Source: Bacillota bacterium
GTDB taxonomy: Bacteria > Bacillota > Clostridia > Clostridiales > Caloramatoraceae
Assembly: GCA_023389275.1 (NCBI GenBank)
Contig: JAEWEN010000030.1
Location: forward strand, 1-8,280
Length of the DNA: 8,280 nt
Direction: 5' to 3'
Part shown: positions 1-5,782 of the stretch, piece after piece
Layout of the letters: every line of letters starts with the position of its first letter
How positions within the stretch are numbered: position 1 is the stretch's first letter
Translations under genes and position numbers: made by a program
The notes under the pieces: model-generated
Told to the model about the DNA's origin: nothing
The model's input: only the letters and a program-made list of their open reading frames with translations
Databases searched by the model: none

Positions 1-39
1 CTGGAGACGGACTGGGAGGGTAGGAAGTCGCCTAGTAAC
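1..39 (+). rRNA. rrf: 5S rRNA, 3' fragment cut by the window edge
   Basis: This is the last third of a 5S rRNA gene, identical to the 3' end of the complete copy at the right end of the window. It contains the GAGA-capped hairpin arm, the GGGAGGGTAGGAAG segment typical of loop E and helix IV/V, and the 3' strand of helix I (CCTAGTAAC, 31-39). The 5' part is missing only because the sequence starts here. If the contig ends are joined, this is the same gene as the complete copy. Confidence 0.9.
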
Positions 40-41
40 AT

Positions 42-125
42 GCGGATGTGGCGGAATTGGCAGACGCGCTAGACTTAGGATCTAGTGTCCAGTACGTGGG
101 GGTTCAAGTCCCTCCATCCGCACCA
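42..125 (+). tRNA. tRNA-Leu (anticodon UAG)
   Basis: An 84-nt class II tRNA. The acceptor stem GCGGATG (42-48) pairs with CATCCGC (115-121), followed by discriminator A and encoded CCA (122-125). The anticodon stem CTAGA/TCTAG (69-73/81-85) encloses the loop CTTAGGA, giving anticodon TAG at 76-78, so it reads CUA and, with wobble, other CUN leucine codons. The long variable arm (86-97) is as expected for leucine. The T arm with loop TTCAAGT is at 98-114. Only two bases separate it from the 5S gene, so both come from one precursor. Confidence 0.97.
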
Positions 126-157
126 AAGATGATACACAAATGTGTATCATCTTTTTT
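125..157 (+). terminator. Rho-independent terminator of the 5S-tRNA-Leu unit
   Basis: A perfect 14-bp stem (125-138 with 141-154, AAAGATGATACACA and its complement) with a two-base AA gap at the centre is followed by a run of T. It starts at the last base of the tRNA CCA, so it ends the 5S-tRNA-Leu transcript and could also guide 3' processing. It separates this transcript from uppP. The right-hand tRNA copy would need the same terminator, which lies beyond the window end unless the ends are joined. Confidence 0.93.
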
Positions 158-201
158 TATTAATATAGAAAACTAGGGAAAATGAACTAGGAGGATGGAA
201 T

Positions 202-1026
202 ATGGATATTTTAGAAATGTTTAAAGCCATTATACTTGGTGTCGTTGAAGGTATTACAGAATGGCTTCCTATTAGTAGTACAGGTCATATGATACTAGTT
301 GATGAGTTTTTAAAAATGAATGTATCTCATAGCTTTATGGAAATGTTTTTAGTTGTAATACAATTAGGAGCAATACTAGCAGTAGTAATTTTATATTGGA
401 ATAAGTTAATTCCAGTTTCATTTAACAATGGAATTAGAATTAAAAAAGATACTATGTCTATGTGGTTTAAAATTATAGTAGCATGTCTTCCAGCAGCTGT
501 TGTAGGATTACTGTTTGATGATGAGTTAAATGCACTTTTTTATAACTACGTAACTGTAGCTATTATGTTAATAGTGTTTGGTATTCTTTTTATTATTATA
601 GAAAACAAAAATCATAATAAAAGAGCTAGTATAACAAGTATTGCAGACATTACATATAAAGTTGCAATAATGATAGGTATGTTTCAGTTAATAGCCGCTG
701 TTTTCCCAGGAACATCTCGTTCAGGTGCTACTATTCTTGGTGGTATATTAATAGGAATGAGTAGAACTGTAGCTGCAGAGTTTACATTTTTCCTTGCAGT
801 ACCTGTTATGTTTGGAGCAAGTCTTTTAAAACTACTTAAATTCGGTTTTCATTTTACAGGTGATGAATTAACAATATTAGCATTAGGTTTAGTAAGTGCC
901 TTTGTTGTATCAATTATAGCTATTAAGTTCCTAATGCAATATATTAAAAAACACGACTTTAAACCTTTTGGTTGGTATAGAATAATTCTTGGTGCTATAG
1001 TACTTGTTTACTTTGCACTTCAATAA
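202..1026 (+). CDS. uppP: Undecaprenyl-diphosphatase UppP (BacA family)
   Basis: UppP removes a phosphate from undecaprenyl diphosphate on the outer face of the membrane, regenerating the lipid carrier for peptidoglycan and other wall polymers. Extra copies are known to give bacitracin resistance. The 274-residue protein has the usual family length and a multi-helix membrane profile. Both family signatures are present: the ExxxE motif (E16, E20) running into the PISSTGH segment (S26, H29), and PGTSRSGAT at 169-177 with the essential arginine at R173. The ATG has AGGAGG at 189-194, seven bases upstream. The gene stands alone between two terminators. No convincing promoter is visible in the 44 bases after the tRNA terminator, so it may depend on read-through or a weak promoter. 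Confidence 0.97.
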   Translation: MDILEMFKAIILGVVEGITEWLPISSTGHMILVDEFLKMNVSHSFMEMFLVVIQLGAILAVVILYWNKLIPVSFNNGIRIKKDTMSMWFKIIVACLPAAVVGLLFDDELNALFYNYVTVAIMLIVFGILFIIIENKNHNKRASITSIADITYKVAIMIGMFQLIAAVFPGTSRSGATILGGILIGMSRTVAAEFTFFLAVPVMFGASLLKLLKFGFHFTGDELTILALGLVSAFVVSIIAIKFLMQYIKKHDFKPFGWYRIILGAIVLVYFALQ

Positions 1027-1029
1027 AAT

Positions 1030-1063
1030 AAAAAACGACTTAACTTTAGTTAAGTCGTTTTTT
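1030..1063 (+). terminator. Bidirectional terminator between uppP and the HTH gene
   Basis: A perfect 15-bp inverted repeat (1030-1044 with 1049-1063, core ACGACTTAAC) with a TTTA loop has an A-tract on the left and a T-tract on the right. It can therefore stop transcription from both sides. It ends uppP on the plus strand and the convergent HTH gene, whose stop codon is 16 bases to its right, on the minus strand. Confidence 0.93.
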
Positions 1064-1079
1064 ATTTTTAAAGTAATTA

Positions 1080-1514
1080 TTAACTAAGTATATCCTCTTT
1101 ATATTCATAAAGAAGCTCGTTTGTCTGAAGAACAGATAACCCTTTATTAATAGCAAATATTATAATTGCATCTCTTTTATTTTTAGTGTAAAGTATAGCA
1201 TTTTGTGATAATGTAAGGCATTTAATAACTTCTTCAAGATCCATATTACAAGAAAGACATAAAGCAACTACTTTGTCTCTACTTGGGCGTTTTGTTCCTT
1301 GAAGAACTTGATAAGCATAAGTTCTGTTTATTAGAGAGTTATGTATAATTTCGCTTTTAGAAAGGTTGTTATCTTTAATGTATTTCTCTATATATTCAGA
1401 GAAACTAACTAAGCTAATAGTTTCTTCATTAGTAGTAATAAATGATTCAAAATCATCTTTACTTCTTATTTGTTTTAAGGTGTTTGAAAGCTCTTCAGTA
1501 GTTTTATTATACAT
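1080..1514 (-). CDS. XRE-type helix-turn-helix protein, likely partner of the divergent kinase
   Basis: A 144-residue protein of unproven function. The centre (about residues 51-100, from LSKSEII to VIKCL) has the five-helix pattern of Cro/CI-type DNA-binding domains. The recognition region includes NRTYAYQVLQGTKRPSRDK (63-81). It is flanked by an N-terminal segment (1-48) and a C-terminal extension (about 101-144) with KRDAIIIFAINKGLSV and NELLYE that looks like a conserved module rather than a tail. From memory, proteins of this build sit next to Ser/Thr kinase genes in several Clostridia; this was not checked by search. The start ATG has AAAGGTG just upstream (1520-1526, minus strand). It diverges from the kinase gene across 86 bp. 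It may regulate both genes or be a kinase substrate; both are inference. Confidence 0.85.
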   Translation of the reverse strand: MYNKTTEELSNTLKQIRSKDDFESFITTNEETISLVSFSEYIEKYIKDNNLSKSEIIHNSLINRTYAYQVLQGTKRPSRDKVVALCLSCNMDLEEVIKCLTLSQNAILYTKNKRDAIIIFAINKGLSVLQTNELLYEYKEDILS

Positions 1515-1528
1515 ATAATCACCTTTAA

Positions 1529-1558
1529 TTGAATTACTATATACCTATATGATATAAT
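1529..1558 (+). promoter_or_regulatory. Predicted sigma-A promoter of the kinase gene
   Basis: TTGAAT at 1529-1534 and a perfect TATAAT at 1553-1558 are separated by 18 bases. Transcription would start near 1565, leaving a leader of about 35 bases that contains the AGGAGG of the kinase gene. The -10 box shares bases 1553-1554 with the -10 box of the opposite promoter. Confidence 0.65.
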
Positions 1559-1577
1559 TTTTTTTAATTCCAGGCAA
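1549..1577 (-). promoter_or_regulatory. Predicted sigma-A promoter of the HTH gene
   Basis: On the minus strand, TTGCCT (1572-1577) and TATCAT (1549-1554) are separated by 17 bases. Transcription would start near 1542, about 28 bases before the HTH start codon. This promoter faces the kinase promoter and overlaps it almost completely, so RNA polymerase is unlikely to occupy both at once. Confidence 0.55.
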
Positions 1578-1600
1578 TTAAAGATTACAGGAGGCAAAGG

Positions 1601-2698
1601 TTGAGTTTATTAGATGAATGTACGTTATCCTTTTATGAAGAACTTACTACTATTTACGAAAGTGAAAAAAGTAAGGTTATACTTGTAAAGCATAATTTTG
1701 ATAACAAAATATATGTAAAAAAAGTTGTTAGTAAACATAATAAAGATATTTATAATTCTTTAAAACATAATCATCATAAAAATATCTCTAGAATATATGA
1801 GGTAATCGAAGATGAAAATAACCTTAATATAATATGTGAGTATATTAATGGTGATGATTTAGGAGAGATTTTAAGAAAAAAAGAAACATTAGATGAAAAT
1901 AAGGTTAGAGAGTATGTTATTCAAATATGTGATGCTTTAAATCACATTCACAATTTACCTATTCCTATTATTCATAGAGATATTAAACCTTCAAATATAA
2001 TTTTAAACAATGATGGTATTATAAAAGTTATAGATTTTGATGCAGCTAGAAATCATAAAGATGAAAGTGATGTTAAAAAAGATACTGTTCTTTTAGGAAC
2101 AGCAGGATTTGCAGCACCTGAGCAATATGGTTTTGGGCAAACAGATTGTAGAAGTGATATATATTCTGTAGGAATTTTAATTAATTATCTTTTAACAGGA
2201 AGTCATCCTACTGAAAAGTTATATAAAGGAGACTTAACAAAGGTAATAGAAAAGTGTACAAATATGCTTCCTGAAAATAGATATAAAAATATATTAGAGC
2301 TGAAAAATGATCTTTTAATTAATAAAAATTTTCAAGAAGATAAAGTAAAAAATGTTGAGACAAATAATGAAAGATCCTTTTCCATACCTGGGTTTAGAAC
2401 TAAGGATAAAAGAAAAATGGCTTTATCTACTATAGGGTATTTAGCATTATTAAATCTTATTTTAACTATGGAACACACAACTAATTATCCTATTTTAGAA
2501 AAAATAGTTATGGCATCAGCAATACTTTTAATAATTGCTTACTATACAGATTATATGGGAGTAAAAAAGTATTTTGTATTTACAGAATCTAATGATAAAA
2601 GGTCTAAATTAATAGCAAATATAATTAATCCTTTTTTAATATTATTTTTCTGTGTATTTATCCAGCTTATTATAGAAGAAATATTAGATATATTTTAA
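1601..2698 (+). CDS. Membrane-anchored Hanks-type Ser/Thr protein kinase
   Basis: Predicted to phosphorylate Ser/Thr in cytoplasmic partners; the substrate is unknown. The kinase domain spans about residues 12-240. It shows the ATP-binding lysine (K40 or K41 in YVKKVV), the catalytic loop HRDIKPSN (125-132, D127), the metal site DFD (145-147, instead of DFG), the APE motif (172-174) and DIYSVG (186-191). The usual GxGxxG loop is absent: residues 18-28 contain no glycine. After a charged linker and an IPGFR segment (262-266) come three predicted membrane helices (about 274-290, 300-317, 341-358). There is no large extracellular sensor and there are no PASTA repeats, so it is not PrkC. The start is TTG at 1601, set by AGGAGG (1589-1594) six bases before; no in-frame ATG follows until deep in the domain. 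It diverges from the HTH gene and ends in its own terminator. Confidence 0.93.
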   Translation: MSLLDECTLSFYEELTTIYESEKSKVILVKHNFDNKIYVKKVVSKHNKDIYNSLKHNHHKNISRIYEVIEDENNLNIICEYINGDDLGEILRKKETLDENKVREYVIQICDALNHIHNLPIPIIHRDIKPSNIILNNDGIIKVIDFDAARNHKDESDVKKDTVLLGTAGFAAPEQYGFGQTDCRSDIYSVGILINYLLTGSHPTEKLYKGDLTKVIEKCTNMLPENRYKNILELKNDLLINKNFQEDKVKNVETNNERSFSIPGFRTKDKRKMALSTIGYLALLNLILTMEHTTNYPILEKIVMASAILLIIAYYTDYMGVKKYFVFTESNDKRSKLIANIINPFLILFFCVFIQLIIEEILDIF

Positions 2699-2729
2699 AA
2701 AGCTTATCTTATAGATAAGCTTTTTTTAT
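2697..2729 (+). terminator. Terminator of the kinase gene
   Basis: A 13-bp stem (2697-2709 with 2713-2725, core AGCTTATC/GATAAGCT) with a three-base centre is followed by T residues. The stem begins inside the kinase stop codon. It separates the kinase from the downstream membrane protein and lipoprotein genes. Confidence 0.92.
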
Positions 2730-2746
2730 ATGTATGCTACTAGCAG

Positions 2747-2775
2747 ACCAATTGTATTTCCTTAAGATATATAAT
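2747..2775 (+). promoter_or_regulatory. Weak candidate promoter for the membrane protein/lipoprotein pair
   Basis: A perfect TATAAT stands at 2770-2775 in the gap after the kinase terminator. No good -35 box lies 16-18 bases before it; the better TTGTAT at 2752-2757 leaves only 12 bases. A promoter is expected in this gap because a strong terminator precedes it, but its exact position is uncertain. Confidence 0.3.
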
Positions 2776-2827
2776 TTAAGTTGTAAGGTAAAAGCATAAT
2801 AAATTTAAAAGGAGTTGTGTATTTTTA

Positions 2828-3172
2828 ATGAGTAAGAAAAAAAGTAAAGCACTTATAATTTCATCAATACTTGGAATATTATATGCTGTATATTTAATAG
2901 TTTATTTTGCAGGAGCATCTTCAGATAACCTAGGGGGAGCACTAGCAACAACAATAGTTATGCCTCATATGGTATGTGTTGTTATAGCAGCAATATTTAA
3001 TTTAGCATCAGCTATAACTAACAAAAGAGGGTTTGCACTAACATCAGCGATTCTTTATTCTGTAGCAGCTGTATTATTTGTTATGTATGCACTTTTCGTA
3101 GTACCAATGATAATACTAAGCTTTGTAGGTTTTGCTAATTTAAAAAAAATTAATGAACAAGCAATTCAGTAG
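2828..3172 (+). CDS. Small membrane protein, four predicted helices
   Basis: A 114-residue protein that I do not recognise as a named family. It begins with a lysine-rich head (SKKKSK) and then has about four hydrophobic segments (roughly 8-28, 36-62, 68-87 and 88-103), ending in a short polar tail. It is rich in Ala, Ile and Val and has no catalytic motif that I can see. The start ATG is 13 bases after GGAG (2811-2814), a longer gap than usual, and no better in-frame start is visible; translation may be weak. The lipoprotein gene follows after 27 bases with no terminator between, so the two are probably cotranscribed and may act together in the membrane. Confidence 0.8.
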   Translation: MSKKKSKALIISSILGILYAVYLIVYFAGASSDNLGGALATTIVMPHMVCVVIAAIFNLASAITNKRGFALTSAILYSVAAVLFVMYALFVVPMIILSFVGFANLKKINEQAIQ

Positions 3173-3199
3173 TTTTATTTTTTATATGGAGGGTATGTA

Positions 3200-3718
3200 A
3201 TGAAAAAAATATTATCAGTAATATTAATAGTTCTTTCAATGACTTTTATTTTTGCATCATGCTCATCAGAATCTAATGAAAAAGGTGAGACAGTAGAAAC
3301 TTCTACTAAAAAAGAAGTAAAAGAAGAGCCTAAATCTTTAGCAGTAGGAGAAAAATTTAATTTTAAAGATAAATACGAACTTATAATAAATAAAGTATAT
3401 ACAACTGAGGAAAGAAATGAATTTGCAGAAAAAAATCCTAAAAAAGTAGTAGTAATAGATTATACATATACAAATTTAAATCTTGAAGATGTACTTTATA
3501 TTTCAGAGTTAAATTTTAAAATGTTTGATTCAAATGGAAATGCACTTGAAACATATCCATCAACAATAAATAATGCAACTCAAGTTCCAAAAGGAAAAAC
3601 TGCAAAGGGAAGCATGTCTTTTGGTCTTGATGAAGGAGATACTATAGAAGCATATTATTATGACAATATGTTTAATTCTAAGGAAGATGCAATATTTAAC
3701 TTAACAATATCTAATTAA
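3200..3718 (+). CDS. Lipoprotein with a DUF4352-like domain
   Basis: A 172-residue exported lipoprotein. The signal peptide MKKILSVILIVLSMTFIFAS ends in a lipobox (F18-A19-S20-C21), so Cys21 should be lipidated and the protein anchored to the outer face of the membrane. A charged linker (22-46, rich in Glu and Lys) leads to a beta-rich domain (about 48-170) that starts AVGEKFNF and contains VVVIDYTYTN and a VPKGKTAKGSMSF segment. This is the pattern of immunoglobulin-like DUF4352 domains in Firmicute lipoproteins; no enzymatic role is known. The ATG has GGAGGG (3188-3193) six bases upstream. It ends in a terminator that carries a DnaA box. The family call is from pattern memory. Confidence 0.88.
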   Translation: MKKILSVILIVLSMTFIFASCSSESNEKGETVETSTKKEVKEEPKSLAVGEKFNFKDKYELIINKVYTTEERNEFAEKNPKKVVVIDYTYTNLNLEDVLYISELNFKMFDSNGNALETYPSTINNATQVPKGKTAKGSMSFGLDEGDTIEAYYYDNMFNSKEDAIFNLTISN

Positions 3719-3748
3719 AAGGTTATCCACATAGATAGCCTTTTTTAT
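3717..3748 (+). terminator. Terminator of the lipoprotein gene
   Basis: An 11-bp stem (3717-3727 with 3734-3744) with one G-T pair and loop CACATA is followed by a long T-rich tract. Its left arm and loop contain TTATCCACA, a perfect DnaA box, so the hairpin and the box share the same bases. Confidence 0.85.
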
Positions 3749-3809
3749 TTTTTTGTATGGTTTGTGGATAAGTGAAAAATTTATTTTAAAAGTTATCCAC
3801 AGTGGATAA
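3723..3809. promoter_or_regulatory. DnaA-box cluster (three perfect, one near-perfect)
   Basis: Seen directly: TTATCCACA at 3723-3731 (plus), at 3763-3771 (minus, read as TGTGGATAA) and at 3793-3801 (plus), and TTATCCACT at 3801-3809 (minus, one mismatch). The last two form the 17-base palindrome TTATCCACAGTGGATAA centred on 3801. TTATCCACA matches the DnaA-box consensus TTATNCACA. The surrounding DNA is very AT-rich. No dnaA, dnaN or rep gene is present. The cluster may regulate the GntR operon, titrate DnaA, or serve as an origin; a different regulator could also use the palindrome. Confidence 0.75.
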
Positions 3810-3817
3810 GTTTTTAG

Positions 3818-3846
3818 TTGATAAATATACTGTTATGGTGTAATAT
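3818..3846 (+). promoter_or_regulatory. Predicted promoter of the GntR-ABC-patatin operon
   Basis: TTGATA at 3818-3823 and TAATAT at 3841-3846 are 17 bases apart. A second possible -10 box, TATAAA, is at 3860-3865 but lacks a good -35 partner. The promoter lies eight bases after the last DnaA box and overlaps the GntR operator, so both could affect it. Confidence 0.5.
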
Positions 3847-3859
3847 ATAACTAATACAC
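3838..3859. promoter_or_regulatory. Likely operator for the YtrA-type GntR repressor
   Basis: An inverted repeat with outer half-sites GTGTA (3838-3842) and TACAC (3855-3859) and matched inner TA steps, 22 bases in all. Palindromes of this general form are typical for YtrA-subfamily GntR regulators. It overlaps the predicted -10 box and lies 25 bases before the GntR start codon, which fits autorepression of the whole operon. Which ligand releases the repressor is unknown. Confidence 0.6.
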
Positions 3860-3884
3860 TATAAAATGTAAGTAGGTGTAAAAA

Positions 3885-4250
3885 ATGGAATTTGATTTAA
3901 TAGAGTTTGATAATAAAAAGCCTGTGTATATTCAAATTATAGAATTTATAAAAAAACAAATTGTAAGTGGAAATTTACCTTTAGGAGAAAAGATTCCATC
4001 GGTTAGAGAACTTGCAGGAAACCATTCAGTTAATGTAAACACAATACAAAAAGCTTACAAAGAACTTGAAAGAGAAGGAATCACTATAACTAAAAGGGGA
4101 ATGGGGTCATTTGTTAATGAAAATGAAAATGTAATTATAAAGCTTAAAAAAGATATGGCTGAAAAAATAGTAGATGACTTTGTAAAAGATATGAATGATA
4201 TAGGCTACAGTAAAGATCAAATTATAAGTATTTTAAATGAAAGGGGTTAA
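3885..4250 (+). CDS. GntR-family regulator, YtrA type
   Basis: A 121-residue repressor-like protein. Residues 12-78 form the winged helix-turn-helix of GntR proteins, with PVYIQIIEFIKKQI, GEKIPSVREL (34-43), the recognition region NVNTIQKAYKELEREG (50-65) and the wing RGMGSF (71-76). The short helical tail (about 80-121) lacks a large effector domain, which is the mark of the YtrA subfamily. Such proteins usually repress the ABC transporter operon that they head and respond to cell-wall-active compounds. The ATG has AGGTG at 3874-3878, six bases upstream. A matching palindrome overlaps its promoter. The ABC ATPase follows after four bases, so the genes are cotranscribed. Confidence 0.94.
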   Translation: MEFDLIEFDNKKPVYIQIIEFIKKQIVSGNLPLGEKIPSVRELAGNHSVNVNTIQKAYKELEREGITITKRGMGSFVNENENVIIKLKKDMAEKIVDDFVKDMNDIGYSKDQIISILNERG

Positions 4251-4254
4251 AGCT

Positions 4255-4953
4255 ATGCTTGAGGTTAAAAATCTTACTAAAAAATATGGTGATTATGTTG
4301 TTTTAAACAATATAAATTTAAAGTTTAATACTAATGAGATAATTGGATTTCTAGCTCCTAATGGAGAAGGTAAAACTACTTTTATGAAAATACTTGGAGG
4401 ACTTATTACTAAGTATAGTGGTGAAGTTTTATTAAATGGAGAAAAAATAAATTACAAAAGTAGAAATAAAATAGCATACATGACAGATAGAAATATAATA
4501 CCTGAAAGCTGGAGTATAGAAGAAGCACTTGCTTATTACAATAAATACTTTAAAGATTACCAAAGAGAGAAAACATTAGATGTTTTAAAAAGATTTAGAT
4601 TAAATACCTTTTCAAAAATAGGCACACTTTCACTTGGAAATAAGGAAAAGGTAAGCCTTGCTTTAACTCTTGGAATAAATGCAGAAGTTTATATGCTTGA
4701 TGAGCCTTTAGCATCTGTTGATGTTTTAGCTAGAGAGGACATTTTAAAAACAATTGTTACAGAGTTTAGTGAAAACAGCACAATGTTAATATCAACTCAC
4801 TTAATTCAAGATATTGAAAAGATTTTTGACAGAGTTATTTTACTTGATAGAGGAAGTATTGTAGAAAACAGACTTGTTGATGAAATTAGGGAAAGTGGTA
4901 AATCTGTAGTAGATTTTTATAAGGCGGTGTATAGATATGAAAATAATATCTAA
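4255..4953 (+). CDS. ABC transporter ATP-binding protein (YtrB/BcrA-like)
   Basis: The ATPase of an ABC-2-type exporter, acting with the two permeases behind it. The start is placed at 4255 (MLEVKNLTKKYG), eight bases after AAAGGGG (4240-4246). The ATG at 4237 lies before this site, overlaps the GntR gene and has no good binding site. The resulting protein is 232 residues. Motifs, numbered from this start: Walker A APNGEGKT (34-41), signature LSLGN (125-129), Walker B VYMLDEP (145-151, E150) and switch H182. Walker A has Ala where Gly is usual, the signature departs from LSGGQ, and the Q-loop glutamine is not evident (YMTD). The key K40, D149 and E150 are kept, so it should still hydrolyse ATP. 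The substrate is unknown; peptide antibiotics or lipids are possible. Confidence 0.92.
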   Translation: MLEVKNLTKKYGDYVVLNNINLKFNTNEIIGFLAPNGEGKTTFMKILGGLITKYSGEVLLNGEKINYKSRNKIAYMTDRNIIPESWSIEEALAYYNKYFKDYQREKTLDVLKRFRLNTFSKIGTLSLGNKEKVSLALTLGINAEVYMLDEPLASVDVLAREDILKTIVTEFSENSTMLISTHLIQDIEKIFDRVILLDRGSIVENRLVDEIRESGKSVVDFYKAVYRYENNI

Positions 4954-5782
4954 AACAATAAATTATGAAATGAAAAATTATATGTTTTATTGTTTTCTAA
5001 TAGTTTTAATAGCAAATATAGCTACCTTATTTTTATCAATAGAAACTATAGGATATGCTATATTTTTTACACAGGCTATCCCTGCTATTACTATAGTGAT
5101 ATTTTGGTACAATACTGCAAAATGTTTTAGTGAAGAAAGACTTTATAATCATATAATTCCTGTTAGTAGGAAAAAAGTATGTTTGGATTTATTTATAACC
5201 TACTGTATAACTATTTTTCTAATGGTTAGTTGTAACTGGATATTTACATTTTTAAAAATAGATATGGCGTACTTTTTAGAAAACACATATCTTCCAGGAT
5301 TTTTATTAGAAGAAATACTAAAGCTTTTTGCTTATATTTTTATAGGTATGTTTTTATCAGGGATAATTATATTAAATAATTTTTATGGAAGAAGTTTGAT
5401 TTTTAGATTTATTATTGTTTTTATAATAATCTCAGATTCACTTTTTCATTTAAGTAGTATAGGTGTCTATACTTATCAAAACAATATTATGGATTATAAA
5501 ATCACTCAGTATAGAGTAGCTGAAACATGGCAAGATGAAACAGAAAAATGGGCAGATGAAATGAGAAGGCAAGGGAATGAAGTTGTTATAAACTCTGAGG
5601 TGCCTACTAGAAAAGTTGTTTCTGTAGGAACTATAGTTTATTCAATAATAACCTTAGCAATTTTTATAATGGATCTTAAAAAAGTAGATAATTTCAACCT
5701 TGAATATGAAGTGAATTTTAAAAGAAGGAGGGCTTTACATGAAAGAAAGTGGTATGACAAATGGCTTAAAAAACTGGACTAG
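4937..5782 (+). CDS. ABC-2-type permease subunit 1
   Basis: A 281-residue integral membrane protein with about six predicted helices (roughly 14-34, 38-57, 83-105, 126-147, 154-172 and 228-246). A polar segment between helices five and six (173-227) is probably outside the cell. The C-terminus is strongly basic (FKRRRALHERKWYDKWLKK). No soluble enzymatic domain is visible. The pattern and position fit the permease of a YtrCD or BcrB-like exporter, but sequence conservation in this group is low. The start at 4937 overlaps the ATPase gene by 17 bases and follows AAGGCGGTG (4921-4929), pointing to translational coupling. Confidence 0.85.
   Translation: MKIISKTINYEMKNYMFYCFLIVLIANIATLFLSIETIGYAIFFTQAIPAITIVIFWYNTAKCFSEERLYNHIIPVSRKKVCLDLFITYCITIFLMVSCNWIFTFLKIDMAYFLENTYLPGFLLEEILKLFAYIFIGMFLSGIIILNNFYGRSLIFRFIIVFIIISDSLFHLSSIGVYTYQNNIMDYKITQYRVAETWQDETEKWADEMRRQGNEVVINSEVPTRKVVSVGTIVYSIITLAIFIMDLKKVDNFNLEYEVNFKRRRALHERKWYDKWLKKLD

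Larger units (their letters stand above)
1..127. repeat. Direct terminal repeat, left copy (5S 3' end + tRNA-Leu)
   Basis: These 127 bases are identical, base for base, to 8154-8280. The repeat holds the last 39 bases of a 5S rRNA gene, a complete tRNA-Leu(UAG) and two further A residues. Because it sits at both contig ends, the sequence can be closed into a circle of 8153 bp. The right-hand limit of identity lies two bases past the tRNA CCA end, which suits a branching point between dispersed 5S-tRNA-Leu copies better than the arbitrary cut point of a true circle. Confidence 0.97.

Noticed and set aside
125..154. Two DnaA-box-like sequences (TGATACACA and its complement) in the tRNA terminator
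   Set aside because: Each differs from the consensus at one base and is fully explained by the terminator stem.
2699..2827. Possible riboswitch or small RNA between the kinase and the membrane protein gene
   Set aside because: Apart from the kinase terminator, only AT-rich sequence and a weak promoter candidate are seen; there is no second structured element or known motif.
4237..4254. Earlier ATG for the ABC ATPase
   Set aside because: It overlaps the GntR gene and precedes the AAAGGGG ribosome binding site; family members begin at the MLEVKNLTKKYG position.
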